A DNA stretch of 64,000 nucleotides from contig VDMD01000006.1 of NCBI GenBank assembly GCA_007026445.1, positions 124,001 through 188,000 on the forward strand, read 5' to 3'. Both the position numbers and the translations under genes were made by a program. The DNA is from Schizophyllum amplum. Lineage: Eukaryota; Basidiomycota; Agaricomycetes; Agaricales; Schizophyllaceae. The notes beneath the pieces were generated by a model, which was given only the letters and a program-made list of their open reading frames with translations, did no database searches and was not told where the DNA came from. Below, in pieces: positions 23,401 through 35,470 of this stretch (positions are counted from its first letter, which is position 1; every line of letters begins with the position of its first letter).

Positions 23401-26400
23401 ATGGATCCGGAGGTCTACCAGGCCGCGCCCCTGCTTGCGCCAACGCCGGACTATCTGGCGTCGGTCAAGGTCTTTCCGCTCATTAGACATCTGAGGAAGG
23501 ACGTACTGGTATGGCTTCACGATTGCAGACGAACGAATACTGAGACTGACGTGCTTGTCCAGAACACCATCGGTATGTGCATGAAGCGTTTCTCCCGAAG
23601 GGTTCACGCTCACAGGCGTTGAAGACAGTGCCCTTAGCTGGGAGTGCGTGGCCCTTTTGATCTTACCATAGCGATCCTGACTTCATGCCAGGCAGCTCAC
23701 CGCGTCAGACATCAACTTTTCTATTGTCCGACCTATCGTCCTCAAATATGCGCGTCTCAAGAACATGGCGGTCGTGTATGCATGCCTCATCGTTCGGTCC
23801 TACTTCTTCGGCGAAGCCGAGGTCGATCTCGCGTACTCCGGGGTGATGACATCGCGTGCAATGCTCTGCGAGATACTCGCCATGAAGCTCCTCAGTCATT
23901 TTGCGTCCAACCACATCGAGCTCGTCGCGGTGCTTACTACAACTTGGAGCCCACTAGCCGGGGCCTCTTCCCCCATTGTCGATCAAGTGCGCGACGCGTT
24001 TGGTGGGAAGGAGGACGATGCGCCGGAGAAGAGCGCTTTGGAGGTACGTGTCGCGCACAAGAGCTGTATGGCGAAGACTGATATCGGATTCAGATGGCCA
24101 TTGCTACAGAGGCGAAGAAGTTTCTCGCGTCGCCCGTGACGCAGAAGGTCATCAACGACATATGGTCGGGCCGTGTCGTGTTCTCCACCGAGAATCGTAC
24201 GTCGATGCTCGCGGACAACTATAAGCCGCGCGCTATCACTATCTACGATCATCGTACGGCGCCGTTCCTTGATCACTACCGCCTCCGTGTCCCGCGGTAC
24301 GGCGCTATCCTCGAGTTCTTCACGCATGCCGTGCTCCTCTTCACTTTTGTACTCTGTGTTCTCAGTGCGTACGTTTGTCCTGCATCCTGCTCTGCCATTG
24401 ACAATCCCGCCAGCTCACGATATCGAGAAGGTTACACCAGCGGAGATTATATTCCTTGTCTTCGCAGCAGCCTTTGTCCTTGACGAATATACTGCTGCCA
24501 CAGAGCACGGATGGACAGGTATGTCATTGCGAAACCCTCACGCCGACAGGCACTAATATATCGCAGTCTACATCGCCAATGTAAATCGAGCACATTGCTC
24601 AACCAAAATGCTCTTACTGACCGGCTCAAGATATGGAACGTCTTTGACACGGGCTTCATCGTGATCGTGCTCGTGTATCTCGGCTTCCGTATCCGCGGCC
24701 TGGTCGAAGGAGATAGTAAGAAGCCATTGTCCCATCCTAACTGTACGCTGAAGCATGTCGTGCAGTCGAATCGTCGGATACAGGGTTCGACATACTCTCG
24801 ACGGGCGCATGTATCCTGTTCCCCCGTCTGGCGTTCTTCGCGCTGAAGGATAACGTGGTCGTGCTGTACGCCGCGTTCGTCGCCTGTGATATTGACGGAG
24901 ACTCACCCTTTGTCCCAGCTCCCTCCGTGTCATGATCTCGCAGTTCTTGTTCTTCATCGGTATCGCCGCCGTATGCTTCTCCGGCCTCTTATTCACTCTC
25001 TGGACCTTGGGTTGCTATACTCTGTTGTCACAACATTGCACTTCGCTGATGCTTTAATCTAGCCATAGGCACCTCCGAAGCGGAAGGCATCCCGGACCCT
25101 TGGTCGCTGAAAAAGATCTCCTGGCTCATGGTGCAGATCTGGTTTGGCAACACGTACTTGAGCTTCCAGCAGGCGTCGTCATTCCATCCGTTCTTTGGGC
25201 CTATCCTGATGACGATATTCGCGGCGCTCTGCAATACTGTGAGCTCTGTTTGTTTCTTGTTTCGCTTCTTGTCTCACGAAAACCCTCCTTTAGCTTCTCA
25301 TAACCAGTAAGGGAATCAGATATTTGCTGATAGGAGACTGACTGTCCTCGCAGTCCTCATATCGATACTGTCGAACACTGTCGCGTTGATCAATGAGGTG
25401 AGTTCAGCTGCAAAGTGTACTGTCGAAACTTAACCTCACTTTTGTCAAGAATGCCACGGAAGAGGCAGGTTTCCACATACATGTCACGGCCCATGCTGTC
25501 TAATTCCTGCTCTCAGTATCTGTATCAATTCGCCGTCACAACTCTGGAAGGGTGCGCGTTTTCGCCCATTCTGTACGCCTCAATTCACGCTCAGCCGCTC
25601 CCAGCTTGCAAGCGAGCGCTCTCGTATCCTACCAGCCTCCCTTTAATCTCTTAGCATTGGTCCTACTGAAGCCCTTCAGCTACATCTGTTCGTCCAGACA
25701 TCTTTGCAGCCTTACCCTCCTTTCATGCTTTCATTGACAGTGTCTCCAAGGCGCTTGCACTCCGCGAATGTCTGCCTGATTAAGTTGACGAGCTTTCCGA
25801 TCCTCATCGTCATTGGCGTATACGAGCGCTTCCTCGCTGCTGGCCGGCAGTGGCGAGAGAGAGGGCGAGATGCGGGGCAGGGGTTGTTTAGCAGTCTTCC
25901 GCGCCATATCAAGAATATGCCCATCTTGGAGGCCTTCATCGGCACCCGGTCGGATGATCTGGTGGAGGGTGCGTCTGTTATTCTCTTTATTCCTGTTTAT
26001 GTATGACAGCTTACTCTCTGGATCAGCGATATTCGACGTCGACGAGGAGCTTGATAACGACCTGTTCAAGTCCGACTTTGACGAGGATGAGCGGCGCGAG
26101 GGGCGCAGATTCTACGGCTCGCGAGAGCCGTCGCGGACGCCTACAACAACGACTTCGCCCAGTGGCACGCCGTTCAAGCGCCTCGCGCGCCAAGACCGCC
26201 ATGGATCGCCGCGCCCTGCGCGCCTGCGGACCATGTCCGCTGTCAGCGATAACGTGGCTACGGCGGAGGTCGCTTCGGGTCCTCTGAGCCCGCTCGCAAA
26301 GTTTTTTGGGTATGGGAGGGAGAAGGAGGACGGCGGGAGCATGGCCGGCGTGCACGCGAGCATGAGGAAGGTGGAGGCGGTGCTGGATGACGTGAAGGAT

Positions 26401-26526
26401 CTGCCCGTCCAACAGTTGCGGGACGAGATGAAGGAGCTGCAGGAGCGCCAGGCGCGCATTGAAAATTTGCTGATGACTTTGACACGAGGGCTGCGCAACG
26501 ACGTCTCGAGGAAGGACTCTGTATGA
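23401..26526 (+). CDS. YVC1: TRP-type vacuolar cation channel, Yvc1-like
   Basis: Homologue of the yeast vacuolar channel that releases calcium on osmotic stress. Start at 23401 (MDPEVYQAAPLLAPTPDYLA). The N-terminal cytosolic domain runs through LTASDINFSIVRPIVLKYAR, NMAVVYACLIVRSYFFGEAE and YKPRAITIYDHRTAPFLDHY. The membrane domain has helices such as ILEFFTHAVLLFTFVLCVLS, EIIFLVFAAAFVLDEYTAA, WNVFDTGFIVIVLVYLGFR and ISQFLFFIGIAAVCFSGLLF. The pore-region sequence is WLMVQIWFGNTYLSFQQAS. The long cytosolic tail has an acidic patch (DEELDNDLFKSDFDEDE) and a final coiled coil ELQERQARIENLLMTL. The gene has many introns, and the stop is at 26524-26526. Confidence 0.88.
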
Positions 26527-26909
26527 TACCCATACGTTCCTCTACGAGCTCCCGACTTTATGACAGACCAGTGGACTTCACGACCTTACCGCTGCTTCGC
26601 CGCCGGCGCAGCGCCTTCATGCCCTTTATTGTGTACAGTAGACTTTGTATCGTACGCTACTCTGGGTCTTCGCCGAACTTGCTGCACAGAACAATAAGAA
26701 AGGACAATGAGTATCAGTGAGCTTGCAGGTCTTCGCCGTCGACAATAGTGGGTCCCCCATGTGTGTTCCTTCGGCGACAACAATAGAGACAGGTCGGATC
26801 AGTGGGCCTGCATTATTTACCGTTTACGGCCTAGGGTCTTCTCCGTTTTCTGATACCCCTTTATACCCCTTCCTCTCATCGCTTCCATTATACCGGACGG
26901 TTATGCGCC
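26527..26909. other. Intergenic, kinase promoter
   Basis: 383 bases between the channel stop and the kinase start. TTTATA-like sequence near 26860-26866 may serve the kinase. No gene seen. Confidence 0.4.
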
Positions 26910-28583
26910 ATGGGCTGCTGCTTCTCCGAGCCAGTTGACTTCGATGGTGAGGTCAATCTCTACCACTTTGACCTCCACCGCGCAGTAGGCAAGGGCGCCT
27001 TTGGGAAGGTGCGTCGCGACGCGTTTCGCGTGGTCTCGTCGCTGAGCGCCCCGGCAGGTTCGCGTCGTCGAGCACAAGCGCACGAAAAAGCTGTATGCCC
27101 TCAAGTACATCGAGAAGACGCGCTGCATCAAGCAGAAGGCAGTCGCGAATGTTATACAGGAACGCCGGCTTCTCGAAGAGGTGCGCCTTACAATGCATTA
27201 AATGCATCAGGAGTTGACGCTCCCACCCAGATCGACCACCCCTTCGTTGTCAACCTGCGCTATGCATTTCAGGACGATGAGAACTGCTTCTTCGTGTTGG
27301 ATCTCATGCTTGGAGGGGATCTTCGGTGTGCGTGTGCTATCACCCGCGCCAGTTTCATCCATTCATTCTCTTGACAGTCCATCTCGAACGTAAGGGTCAC
27401 ATACCAGAGGATGTCGTGCGCTTTTGGGTAGCAGAACTCTCGTCTGGCCTTGCGTACCTTCACAGGAAGAAGATCGTCCACAGGTACGCCTACACCTCCT
27501 GTCGTCAGGTGCATGTGTAACGATCCGTACAGAGATATCAAACCCGATAATGTGTTGCTGGACGCTGCGGGACACGCGCATCTCACCGACTTCAACGTTG
27601 CTATCCACTTCTCCGAGCGACGGCAACATACCAGTGTCGCAGGCAGCATGGCGTACATGGCACCTCAAGTTGTCGGTCGCAAGGGATACTCCTGGCAGAT
27701 AGATTGGTGGAGTCTCGGAGTGACTGCCTACGAACTTCTGTTCCACCGGAGACCCTTTGATGGTCGCACGGCCGAGCGCATGACGAACTCAATCCTGAAG
27801 GATTCTGTAAAGTTCCCGGAGGACTGTCGAACACGGTGCAGCGACGCCGGCTTACAAGCGATCAAGTCGGTGCGTAGTCAAATGCATGTCCCCTACGTCC
27901 CTGACACTTTTTCACAGTTCCTTCACAAGGAGGCGGACCACCGACTAGGCTGTGTACCAGGAAAGGGCTTCGACGATATCAAGCGGCATCCTTGGTTCAA
28001 GACGATCGACTGGGCAGTCTTGGAAACGAAAGAAGCGCAGCCACCCTTCGTACCAGATGTACGTGCTGCGACTCCTTTACCATATAACGCACTCGCTTAC
28101 GCTCCGTTCTCAGATGAAGCAAGCCAACTTCGACGTGTCTCACGAGTTGGATGAGTTCCTCATGGTCGAGAAGCCCCTCACGCACACGAAGCGTAAGGCC
28201 AACGCTGACCTGGACAAACTCAAGCCAGAGATGCGACAGCTCGAGGAACAGTACGTGTTCGAGTGATCAACCATATGACGTCGGCTCACGCGCATGTTTT
28301 TCCTAGATTCACTGTGTACGACTTCACGCATCCGAACCGCATGTCGTATTACCCTCACAACCAAATCGTCACCAAGATGGGCACGGAGTCGACAGACCAC
28401 ACAGCAGTGTCTGCGACTGGTACCCTCCTACCAACCTCGACTATCATCGAACGTTCCTCCGCCAGTTCACCAGTTACCGAGAACGCCGTTGCGTTCCAGC
28501 CGCCACCGGTATCTGAAGATGAAGCAGGCGAAGGCGCACATCAACTTGCATCATCATCCCAGCCAATACCACCGCCACCATAA
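26910..28583 (+). CDS. AGC protein kinase, YANK/STK32 type
   Basis: Ser/Thr kinase. The start at 26910 gives MGCCFSEPVD, an N-myristoylation and palmitoylation signal that would anchor it to membranes. The kinase domain starts at VNLYHFDLHRAVGKGAFGKV (glycine loop). It continues with KKLYALKYIEK (catalytic Lys), FFVLDLMLGGDLRFHLERKG, KIVHRDIKPDNVLLD and HAHLTDFNVAIHF, where DFN replaces the usual DFG. Then come AGSMAYMAPQVV, QIDWWSLGVTAYELLFHRRP and RLGCVPGKGFDDIKRHPWF. The tail has FTVYDFTHPNRMSYYP and a Pro-rich end. DFN, MGC and the Ile-Asp-Trp pattern are hallmarks of the YANK subfamily. Several short introns split the domain. Confidence 0.87.
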
Positions 28584-29165
28584 CCCTCATCTTGACTTAT
28601 TCTATGATAATAGTGAGTATTTTTGAGCCTTCGCGCGCCGCGTTCGCTGATAGGCGTCCTCAGCCATCGGACAGTGTTTACGAACTCATACCACATTATT
28701 TATCGGGTAATTCTTCGATGTCTATGGACCAATACGGCAATCGCTGGATCGTGCTGTCAGATATGTGGCTGGGTCTATGGCCGTTCTTCGCCTTCGCTCG
28801 CGTGGTTCGTTTATCTCGGCCGGCAGTGGCGAGCAGCGCTCGGACCCAGTGCTGAACAACCTCTCCTTTACTGGCACCTATCGTTGTTTATACTACTTAT
28901 TTTCCAGCCATGTTTCAGGTCGATGTATCTCGTTGGCTATCGCATAAGAAGACCTTCTACCCTCATCGCCCATCGGTCCAGGACTCTGCTATCCGGCGTC
29001 GCCTCGAGCGGGGGAACTTCGTGATCATGTGTTCGTGGCCTTGGCTTCTTTCTCGTTGCGCTCGTGATGGTTCCCTCGCTTCCCTTGTGATATCAGTTCC
29101 TACCAGGTTCCTCCATTGATTGGCAGCACCGGTGCGCATGTGTCGTGAGAAGTTTTTCTCACTGG
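28584..29165. other. Intergenic, no gene seen
   Basis: 3' flank of the kinase gene and upstream region of the secreted-protein gene. Frames at 28592-29119 have no recognised domain. Confidence 0.45.
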
Positions 29166-29172
29166 TATATAA
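29166..29172 (+). promoter_or_regulatory. TATA box of the secreted-protein gene
   Basis: TATATAA about 120 bases before the ATG at 29289, with a pyrimidine-rich leader following. Assigned by position. Confidence 0.5.
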
Positions 29173-29288
29173 GCCCGCAGGCGAGCATGAAGAGCTGATG
29201 AGGTTCCCTGAACGCCCGCCTTGTACTGCAAGGATACGCGTACCTGCAGACCAACCTCTCACCTCATTCATTCTCTATCTCCATTCCT

Positions 29289-30330
29289 ATGATGGCTGTA
29301 CGCTCTTTCATTATTCCCATCCTTCTGTTTTGTGCTTTGGGCGCTTCAGCGGCTATTGACCCGGAGACCGCCCCCGCGTCCATCACCGGAACATACAACG
29401 TGACTTTCGCGCTCGTCGCAGTTCCTAGCGATGTCGCGTATAGCGTGCGCATGGCAGCCTTCGCAGCCTCACACGATCTGACGCGGCTGGCAGCTCGTTC
29501 CCGAAGGATACACCATTCTGCCACCATCATCTGAACAGTTCCCCGGAATCGGTGACGGAAAGCTTCCCATCTTCATCGAGCTCGGGCGCGAAGCAAATGC
29601 AGGCCCGCCGCTGCTGAACATCGAGAATTTCCAAGAGGCCAAGGTCGAAGTGCCCAACGTTCTTCGTGTGGAAGACTCGGAAGCGCCGTTCTTGTACAAG
29701 CGGTGGATTGCGGTCGACGACGCCATTGATGTATTTGGTTCGTGGGTGAGTGCACGGTGCGAGTGTGATCTGCAGCACTCTGCTCTGACGCGTGTTGTTC
29801 AGATCCAATTCGGGCTGAACACTTCGAAGGAAGAGTTCAACCCATCCAACAGTAGCGACGCGACGTCTTTCGATTACTCCATCGTCGGTGGGTGTATCTC
29901 GTCGAGGAGCGAAAGCGCTGTGAATTGACATGTCTTCGCAGGTGCGGTCGATGGCACGTTCACGCCAACAGAGGGGGAACCGCAATGGCCCCTCAGCACC
30001 TTCGAGTCCGTTGGTGGACAGCCTTGGTACGCTTGCTTAGCTGCAATAACTAGCGCTTACTCATCTCCTGTTCCAAAGGTTCGCTGAATACCCGACCTGT
30101 GCCCAACACTTTTACGAAGACTCGTCCGTCCCAGTCACCTACCTTACAGGTACGTTATGCAAGCCTAGATCTTCAGTCTTCTCAAGCACAACTTTCTAGG
30201 CTCCGTCACACTATACCCGCCTTATGCGGGCGCCAATGCCACAGAGCCCGTCACATTTGTGGCGCAGGCCATTCATGGAATCTTTGACTTTAAGATTGTC
30301 GGACCACTGATTTGCGATTACTTCGTCTAG
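29289..30330 (+). CDS. Secreted protein of unknown function
   Basis: Start at 29289 (a second Met follows at once): MMAVRSFIIPILLFCALGAS is a clear signal peptide. The mature part begins AIDPETAPASITGTYNVTFA. The spliced protein continues DVAYSLVPEGYTILPPSSEQ, LPIFIELGREANAGPPLLN, IENFQEAKVEVPNVLRVED and APFLYKRWIAVDDAIDVFG. It ends at IFDFKIVGPLICDYFV, stop 30328-30330. About five introns; sequons NVT, NTS, NSS and NAT suggest N-glycosylation. I cannot name the family. The VPEGYTILPP plus EVPNVLRV layout is faintly like the acetoacetate decarboxylase fold, but no catalytic Lys was verified, so I claim only a conserved-looking secreted protein. Confidence 0.7.
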
Positions 30331-30743
30331 TGCGGCTACGTCAGTACAAAGTAGTACTATTCGGTGTTTGGACGGTGTTTACGTGATCTACTTGCTTCTG
30401 CCTGCAACGCTTGTGCCTGCGAAGTGCTGGCTTTATAGAGCCCCTGGCTCGGTGCTCTTGGCTCGGCAAGATCTCTCATTCCTCCGCACCTTGGTTATAT
30501 GGCCCTATCACCAATTTCAGCGCTGCCTCTTAAATCGACTTCGGGCAACGGAAGCTGGAGTCTTTGGAGCTCCTGCCAGAGTTGCCCGATGCGATGTTTG
30601 GTCTTATTTATAGAATGGAGAAAATCAACCGTGGGAAGCCGGGGCGATCGGGCCGATGTTGATGACCACTGGCCCTTGTTCTTCAAGATTCCTTCTTCTC
30701 TGTCATCGCCGAGCGTCTAACCAGTCAGTAAACCGGCTACACG
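30331..30743. other. Intergenic, CTU2 promoter
   Basis: 413 bases between two same-strand genes. No gene or TATA box recognised. Confidence 0.4.
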
Positions 30744-32444
30744 ATGTCGTCCTGCGAGAATCCAAGTTCTGAGGCGGATGCGCTCATGCAACGTGAAGCG
30801 GCTGTATAGACCCATAAACTCCTTGCTCAGACGTTCTGTAGGGCGCAAGAAATATGACAAGTCGAAGATCTGCGTGAAATGCAAGGAGAAGCATGGCAGT
30901 ATCATCATACGCCACGCTGTTTACTGCAGGTGGGCGCTCTATGCTGGTCTCTCCGTCTCATCTGACGCGTGGGCTAAGAGATTGCTTTACGGAAGTCCTC
31001 CTCTACAGATCCCGCAGAATTCTTGATCTAGCGGTACAAGGTCGGTCTAGCAAGAAGAGAACTTTGAAAGCGCCAGGAGACCTTATGGTGGCATACTCCG
31101 GAGGTCTTGGATCCTCAGTGCTCTTGGATCTCGTGACACGCACGTACTTCGTCGATAGAAGCGAGGAATTCACTCAGCGCAGCGGCATCAACCATCCGCG
31201 CCATACGCGAGTCTGGGAAAAAGCGTACGTGGTGCACGTCGACATCTCTTCGGCCTTTGAAGGAGTGAGCAGGGCATTTTCTAGGCGAAGTCTTGTCTGT
31301 TGATGACACAACCAGTTGCAAGACCACATGCAGGCAGCGCAGAAGTGCATCGGGAGGTATCCCGGTGTGACCTTTGTGCCTCTACATATTGAAGACGCCT
31401 TCGATATCTCGTGGTGGCAGTCAGTAGGCGGAATGCCGGAGACTCCTGTTGTCGTTGATCTGACCGATGGTGGGTTGCTCATATCATTGCACAGCAAGCC
31501 CTAACGAAATTGCAGACCTTCTACCTTGTCGAATTACCATCGATGAAGGACGGGGCCCCAAGGAAAGCCTCCGAAGCTTCCTATCGTCGCTACCTACGCA
31601 GACCGCGGTCCATACAGCGGTGCAGAACCTGATTAGGATGCTTCTCCTCCACACCGCCGCGTCTCGAGGCTGTTCTCACCTTGCGCTTGGAACATCCCTA
31701 ACGTCTCTGTCTATCTCATTGATCGCTTCCATATCGCAAGGCGGCGGCTTCGCCGTTCGCGAGGAGTTGGAGGAGGACTGGGCGTCAAACGGTACGAAGC
31801 TCAAGATTACTCGGCCCCTCCATGAGATAGGGATGAAAGAATGCGCTGCGTGGGCATGGTGGAACAACTTGACAATCATTGGCAAACAGAAGTTGCCTGG
31901 AGGCAAGCACGGGATTGGCTCGCTAACCAAGGGTACGAGATGTATGACTTCTTACGTTGGTGGGTGCTCACCTTTTGCAGATTTTATCGTTGGCCTCGAG
32001 CGGGATTATCCTTCGACTGTATCGACAATCGTGCGGACGTCCGCCAAACTGGCGCCGAAGCAGCTCAGCAACTCCCGGTGTTCGCTTTGTCAACGGTGTG
32101 TCGATCCCTCGTTCCCTCCGTAGATGCCGGTGCTGATAGGCAGTAGCCCTGCGCAGCCCGACATAGCGGAGTGGAAGGGCAAGACATCAATCCGATCCCT
32201 ACAGCCGGACGAGCACACTGTCCTTGACGACAATGCGCTCTCGCATGCACTTTGCTATGCCTGCCATACAACTCTGACCAGTCGAAGTAGCCGCGGGGCC
32301 GTCAATCGATCCGAGGCACCGAGGCACCTCCCTCTGCCGGTTTGGGCAGCAAGCACCCAGCTTGTTCAAGCGCCACCGCGCAGGACCCGGGTGACTTCGC
32401 AGCAGCAGAAGGCAGCTATAGCGGACTACCTGCTCGACACATAG
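30744..32444 (+). CDS. CTU2: Cytoplasmic tRNA 2-thiolation protein 2
   Basis: Partner of CTU1 in thiolation of wobble U34 in Lys, Glu and Gln tRNAs (URM1 pathway; yeast Ncs2). The first exon starts at 30744 with MSSCENPSSEADALMQR. After two introns it reads KICVKCKEKHGSIIIRHAVY, then CRDCFTEVLLYRSRRILDLA, the N-terminal zinc-binding cysteines and helix. The nucleotide-binding loop is MVAYSGGLGSSVLLDLV. The rest of the adenylyltransferase-like domain includes LALGTSLTSLSISLIASISQ and LKITRPLHEIGMKECAAWAW. C-terminal cysteines SRCSLCQ and CYACHTTL form the second metal site. Stop at 32442-32444. The joint just after SRCSLCQ (about 32100-32123) is uncertain because the apparent donor there is poor. 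Confidence 0.83.
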
Positions 32445-33237
32445 TGGACGCAGCATATGTCGCCGGACGTTCGTCCTGTCCGTCGGTGAGCTTCGGGTTC
32501 AGATCGATGGCAAAAGATGTCTGACTTTTGTCCAGTAAACGGCCGGTGGGCACGCAGGCGTACTTCCATAACGCGGTCAATACGTCTCGACACCTTGCCT
32601 ATGTGTCACGGACAACCCGGTACTTACTTGAATGACCATTGACTAGGACTGGCCACATTGTGGTGATTGATGGACCTTGCATTGTTCCTCTCCAATATAA
32701 CGACATGGTCCTATACTGGGATAGCCGCTGTTGCTCCTTGAGTCACCGTCAAGATCTGTGACCACCTCTATATGAGGTCCGCCGTCCGCGTATTCCGGGC
32801 GCCACCTTCTGACGCGGCCAACGGCTGCAAGTCCTGTTTCCGGACCCGGGAAATACGCAGATGGGAAGCAGGCAAGCCAGAAACCATGATCTATTTCGCT
32901 GTCACACCACGATGTTTTGTTCTGTTTGAACAGAAAGCGCGTAGCCCCGTGTAAGCGCATTGAAGCCTGTTGTTGCAGTTCGTCGAGTGTGAAAGTGTCC
33001 GTGCCGTCCGGCATGCGGACAGCAGTTGAGTAGCCGCTCTGCCGGGAGCAATGGACTGACATTGTTGGTAAGTAGGTTTGCAGTATGTGACAGTGGCAAA
33101 AAGGCACAGGTGGCCCTCGGCGCCGGTGTTCGGGTGACTTGCTGAGTTCCCGATATCCCCATGGAGTGAGTCGGGAACCAGTTCATCACTCCGGTCAGTA
33201 TGTGGGAGCAGGCCGCGTATCCGTCAATCTCATCTCA
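32445..33237. other. Intergenic, no convincing gene
   Basis: About 0.8 kb. A minus frame of 154 codons (32643-33107) begins MPFCHCHILQTYLPTMSVHC and has no domain I know. It is left unannotated as a gene. Confidence 0.4.
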
Positions 33238-33245
33238 TATATATA
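33238..33245 (+). promoter_or_regulatory. TATA box of the fused reductase gene
   Basis: TATATATAAG about 90 bases before the ATG at 33333, followed by a CT-rich leader. This supports transcription starting ahead of the N-terminal extension rather than directly before the reductase domain. Confidence 0.55.
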
Positions 33246-33332
33246 AGAGATGCGGACGATGCCTCGACCAACTTTGGCTCCCCGTCCCTTCGTACTCCGT
33301 CTTCCTCTCCGCCTCCAGCGAGATCCGCCGAC

Positions 33333-35470
33333 ATGTCGTTCGGCCATGTGTGAGTATCGTAACAACCTCATTTATGTTCTCTGGTCGCTGATACAGACGA
33401 CCTACAGAAACATGATGGACGATGTCCTCATATCTCAGCGTTCGTGCGCTCGAGATCCCGTGCTACCCTTGGCTGACGAAAATCCCCAGTATCTCCCAAT
33501 ATCCTGAGGTCGTCCTTGAGGCTGCTGGTCTCCCAAGGCGGCGTTGCCCAGCAGGCTTTCGTACAACACGTTCGCAATCGCCTAACGGAATCACCGCCGT
33601 CGAAGCCCGAGCCCGCGGAGATGTTCAGGGAACACGGCGTTCCCGCGCCTGCCGCTCTGGATGCGTCTGCTTCTACGCGCTGTCTGTTCTCGAGCAAGCT
33701 TGTCCCTGAATCGCTTCCCTAGTTAGTCCGCTCGCTTGCTTAGGCGACCATGTACTGATACACATAGCCTGACCCATATTTTGAAGGCGATATCGGTTGC
33801 AAAAGCGACCTGGTCACCTAATGACTCTCTCGAGGTCTACTTGGAACGCGTCTCTGGCGATATCATCCAGGCAGTTCAGGCTTTGAAAGAATCACGTCCA
33901 AAGGCCACTGAGGACCTCAAACTCTTGCTCCTGGACCTCATCTCCAGCCTGCAAACTTGCTCCGCATACTGCAGCAAAAACGCGCTCTCATACCCCTTCG
34001 AGCGTGCGGAACGTCAGGTCAAGGATGTGCTCGCCATCATCTTCCCGGACTCGCTGCGCGACAGCAACACCAGCCAGGAGACTATCGACGCCGCCATCGA
34101 CCCGCAAGTTAGCGCATGTATCGAGCAGTTCAAGCTCGGTCCGTGCACGGCACCCCGGTTGTTCAACGGCCTGTGGCAGATGTCGTCCCCGGCCTGGGGA
34201 TCCGCGTCTAGCGCAAAGCAGGACATCGCGCTGACGGAGCTCGTGCGCTGTGGTCTCGTCGGGACTGATATGGCCGACCATTACGTGCGCGCGCTGCCTT
34301 CGATCCCGCGATGGTTCACTGAAGTTGATGCAGGGCGACGCTGAACTGATCTATGGCGGTTTCCGCAACCGCCTACCATCCGAGGTCGCCGACCGTGTCC
34401 TCGCGTCCACGAAGTGGTGCATTTTCGGACCGTTAGAGAAACCTGTCACTCCGGAGTTCGTGCTGGAAGCGGTGAAGGAGCGTTCACGTCGGCTCAGCGG
34501 GAGAGTTGAACTGCTGCAGGTGAGCACGGTTCAGTTTCACGTAGCACATAAGGAACTGACGCAAATTTTTAGTTCCACTGGCACGATGTAAGCGACCTCT
34601 GCCGCGCTACGTTTGGTCGCAAGGCTGATCATTTGTTAAGTACTCGTCAAAGGAGTACCTTCAGATCCTCGCCGAGCTGGTCAAGATCGCGAAGGCTCAG
34701 CCTTCCCTTGTATCGGCCATCGGTCTCTGCAACTTCGACACTGAGCACACCGTGGAGGTGTGTGAGTACCTGCTGAAGCATCTCGGCGAAGTTGGGATTG
34801 TGTCGAACCAGGTTCAGGTAAGCGGGCGGAAGCTGCTATTGCATTACCGAACGCTAAAGTACGCCTGCAGTACTCCCTTATCGACAGCCGACCAACCGTC
34901 GGAATGGCCGCCACTTGCGAGAAGTACGGCCTGAAGCTGCTGACCTACGGCTCCTTCGTACGTGTACCAAACTCCTTCGCTAGACGCAGTCGCTCATCTT
35001 GCGTAGTGTGGCGGCTTCCTGTCAGACCGCTGGCTCGGGAAGCCCTCTCCAGACGTGTACTCGGAAAGCCTCGGACTCACGCCGTCCCAGCGCAAGGTAC
35101 GGGCCTCGGTGGCGTCTGGCGGGATACGCTACTGACCCCTTCGCAGTACTACGACATGATCTCGACCTGGGGTTCGTGGGAGGAGCTGCAGGCGCTGCTG
35201 CAAACCCTCCGTCGCATCGCCGAGAAGTACGATGTGAGCACGTCGAATATCGCAACGCGATGGGTGCTCGACCACGCCGAGGTCGGCGCCGTCATCGTTG
35301 GCACGCGCCTGGGCGTGTCGTCCAACGTCAGCGACAACATGAACGTCTTCTCATTCAAGTTGTCCGACGAGGACATGGCTGCGATTGCCGTGGTCAACCC
35401 GCCGGAGAAGGCGAAGGCGCTGTTCGACCGCATTGGTGACTGTGGGGGTGAGTACAGGAAGATGCATTGA
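33333..35470 (+). CDS. Aldo/keto reductase with a ~220-residue helical N-terminal extension
   Basis: Start at 33333 (MSFGH, then an intron). Residues 1 to about 220 are helical and unknown: SPNILRSSLRLLVSQGGVAQ, STRCLFSSKLVPESLPYLTH, TEDLKLLLLDLISSLQTCSA, YPFERAERQVKDVLAIIFPD. With no break in the exon the chain runs into the reductase: RLFNGLWQMSSP, DMADHYGDAELIYGGFR (active-site Asp and Tyr), VELLQFHWHDYSSKEYLQIL, SAIGLCNFDTEHTVEV and GIVSNQVQYSLIDSRP. The NADP-binding end is VGAVIVGTRLGVSSNVSDN. Stop at 35468-35470. No Met lies upstream of FNGLWQ in that exon, so the reductase has no separate start there. The reductase substrate is unknown. Confidence 0.8.

Noticed and set aside
32643..33107. 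154-codon minus frame
   Set aside because: No recognisable domain, no supporting splice pattern or promoter; possible but unsupported.
34144..34285. Frameshift or artificial join between the helical region and the reductase
   Set aside because: The exon is open and in frame throughout, and a TATA box and leader sit before the N-terminal part, so a genuine fusion is the simpler reading.
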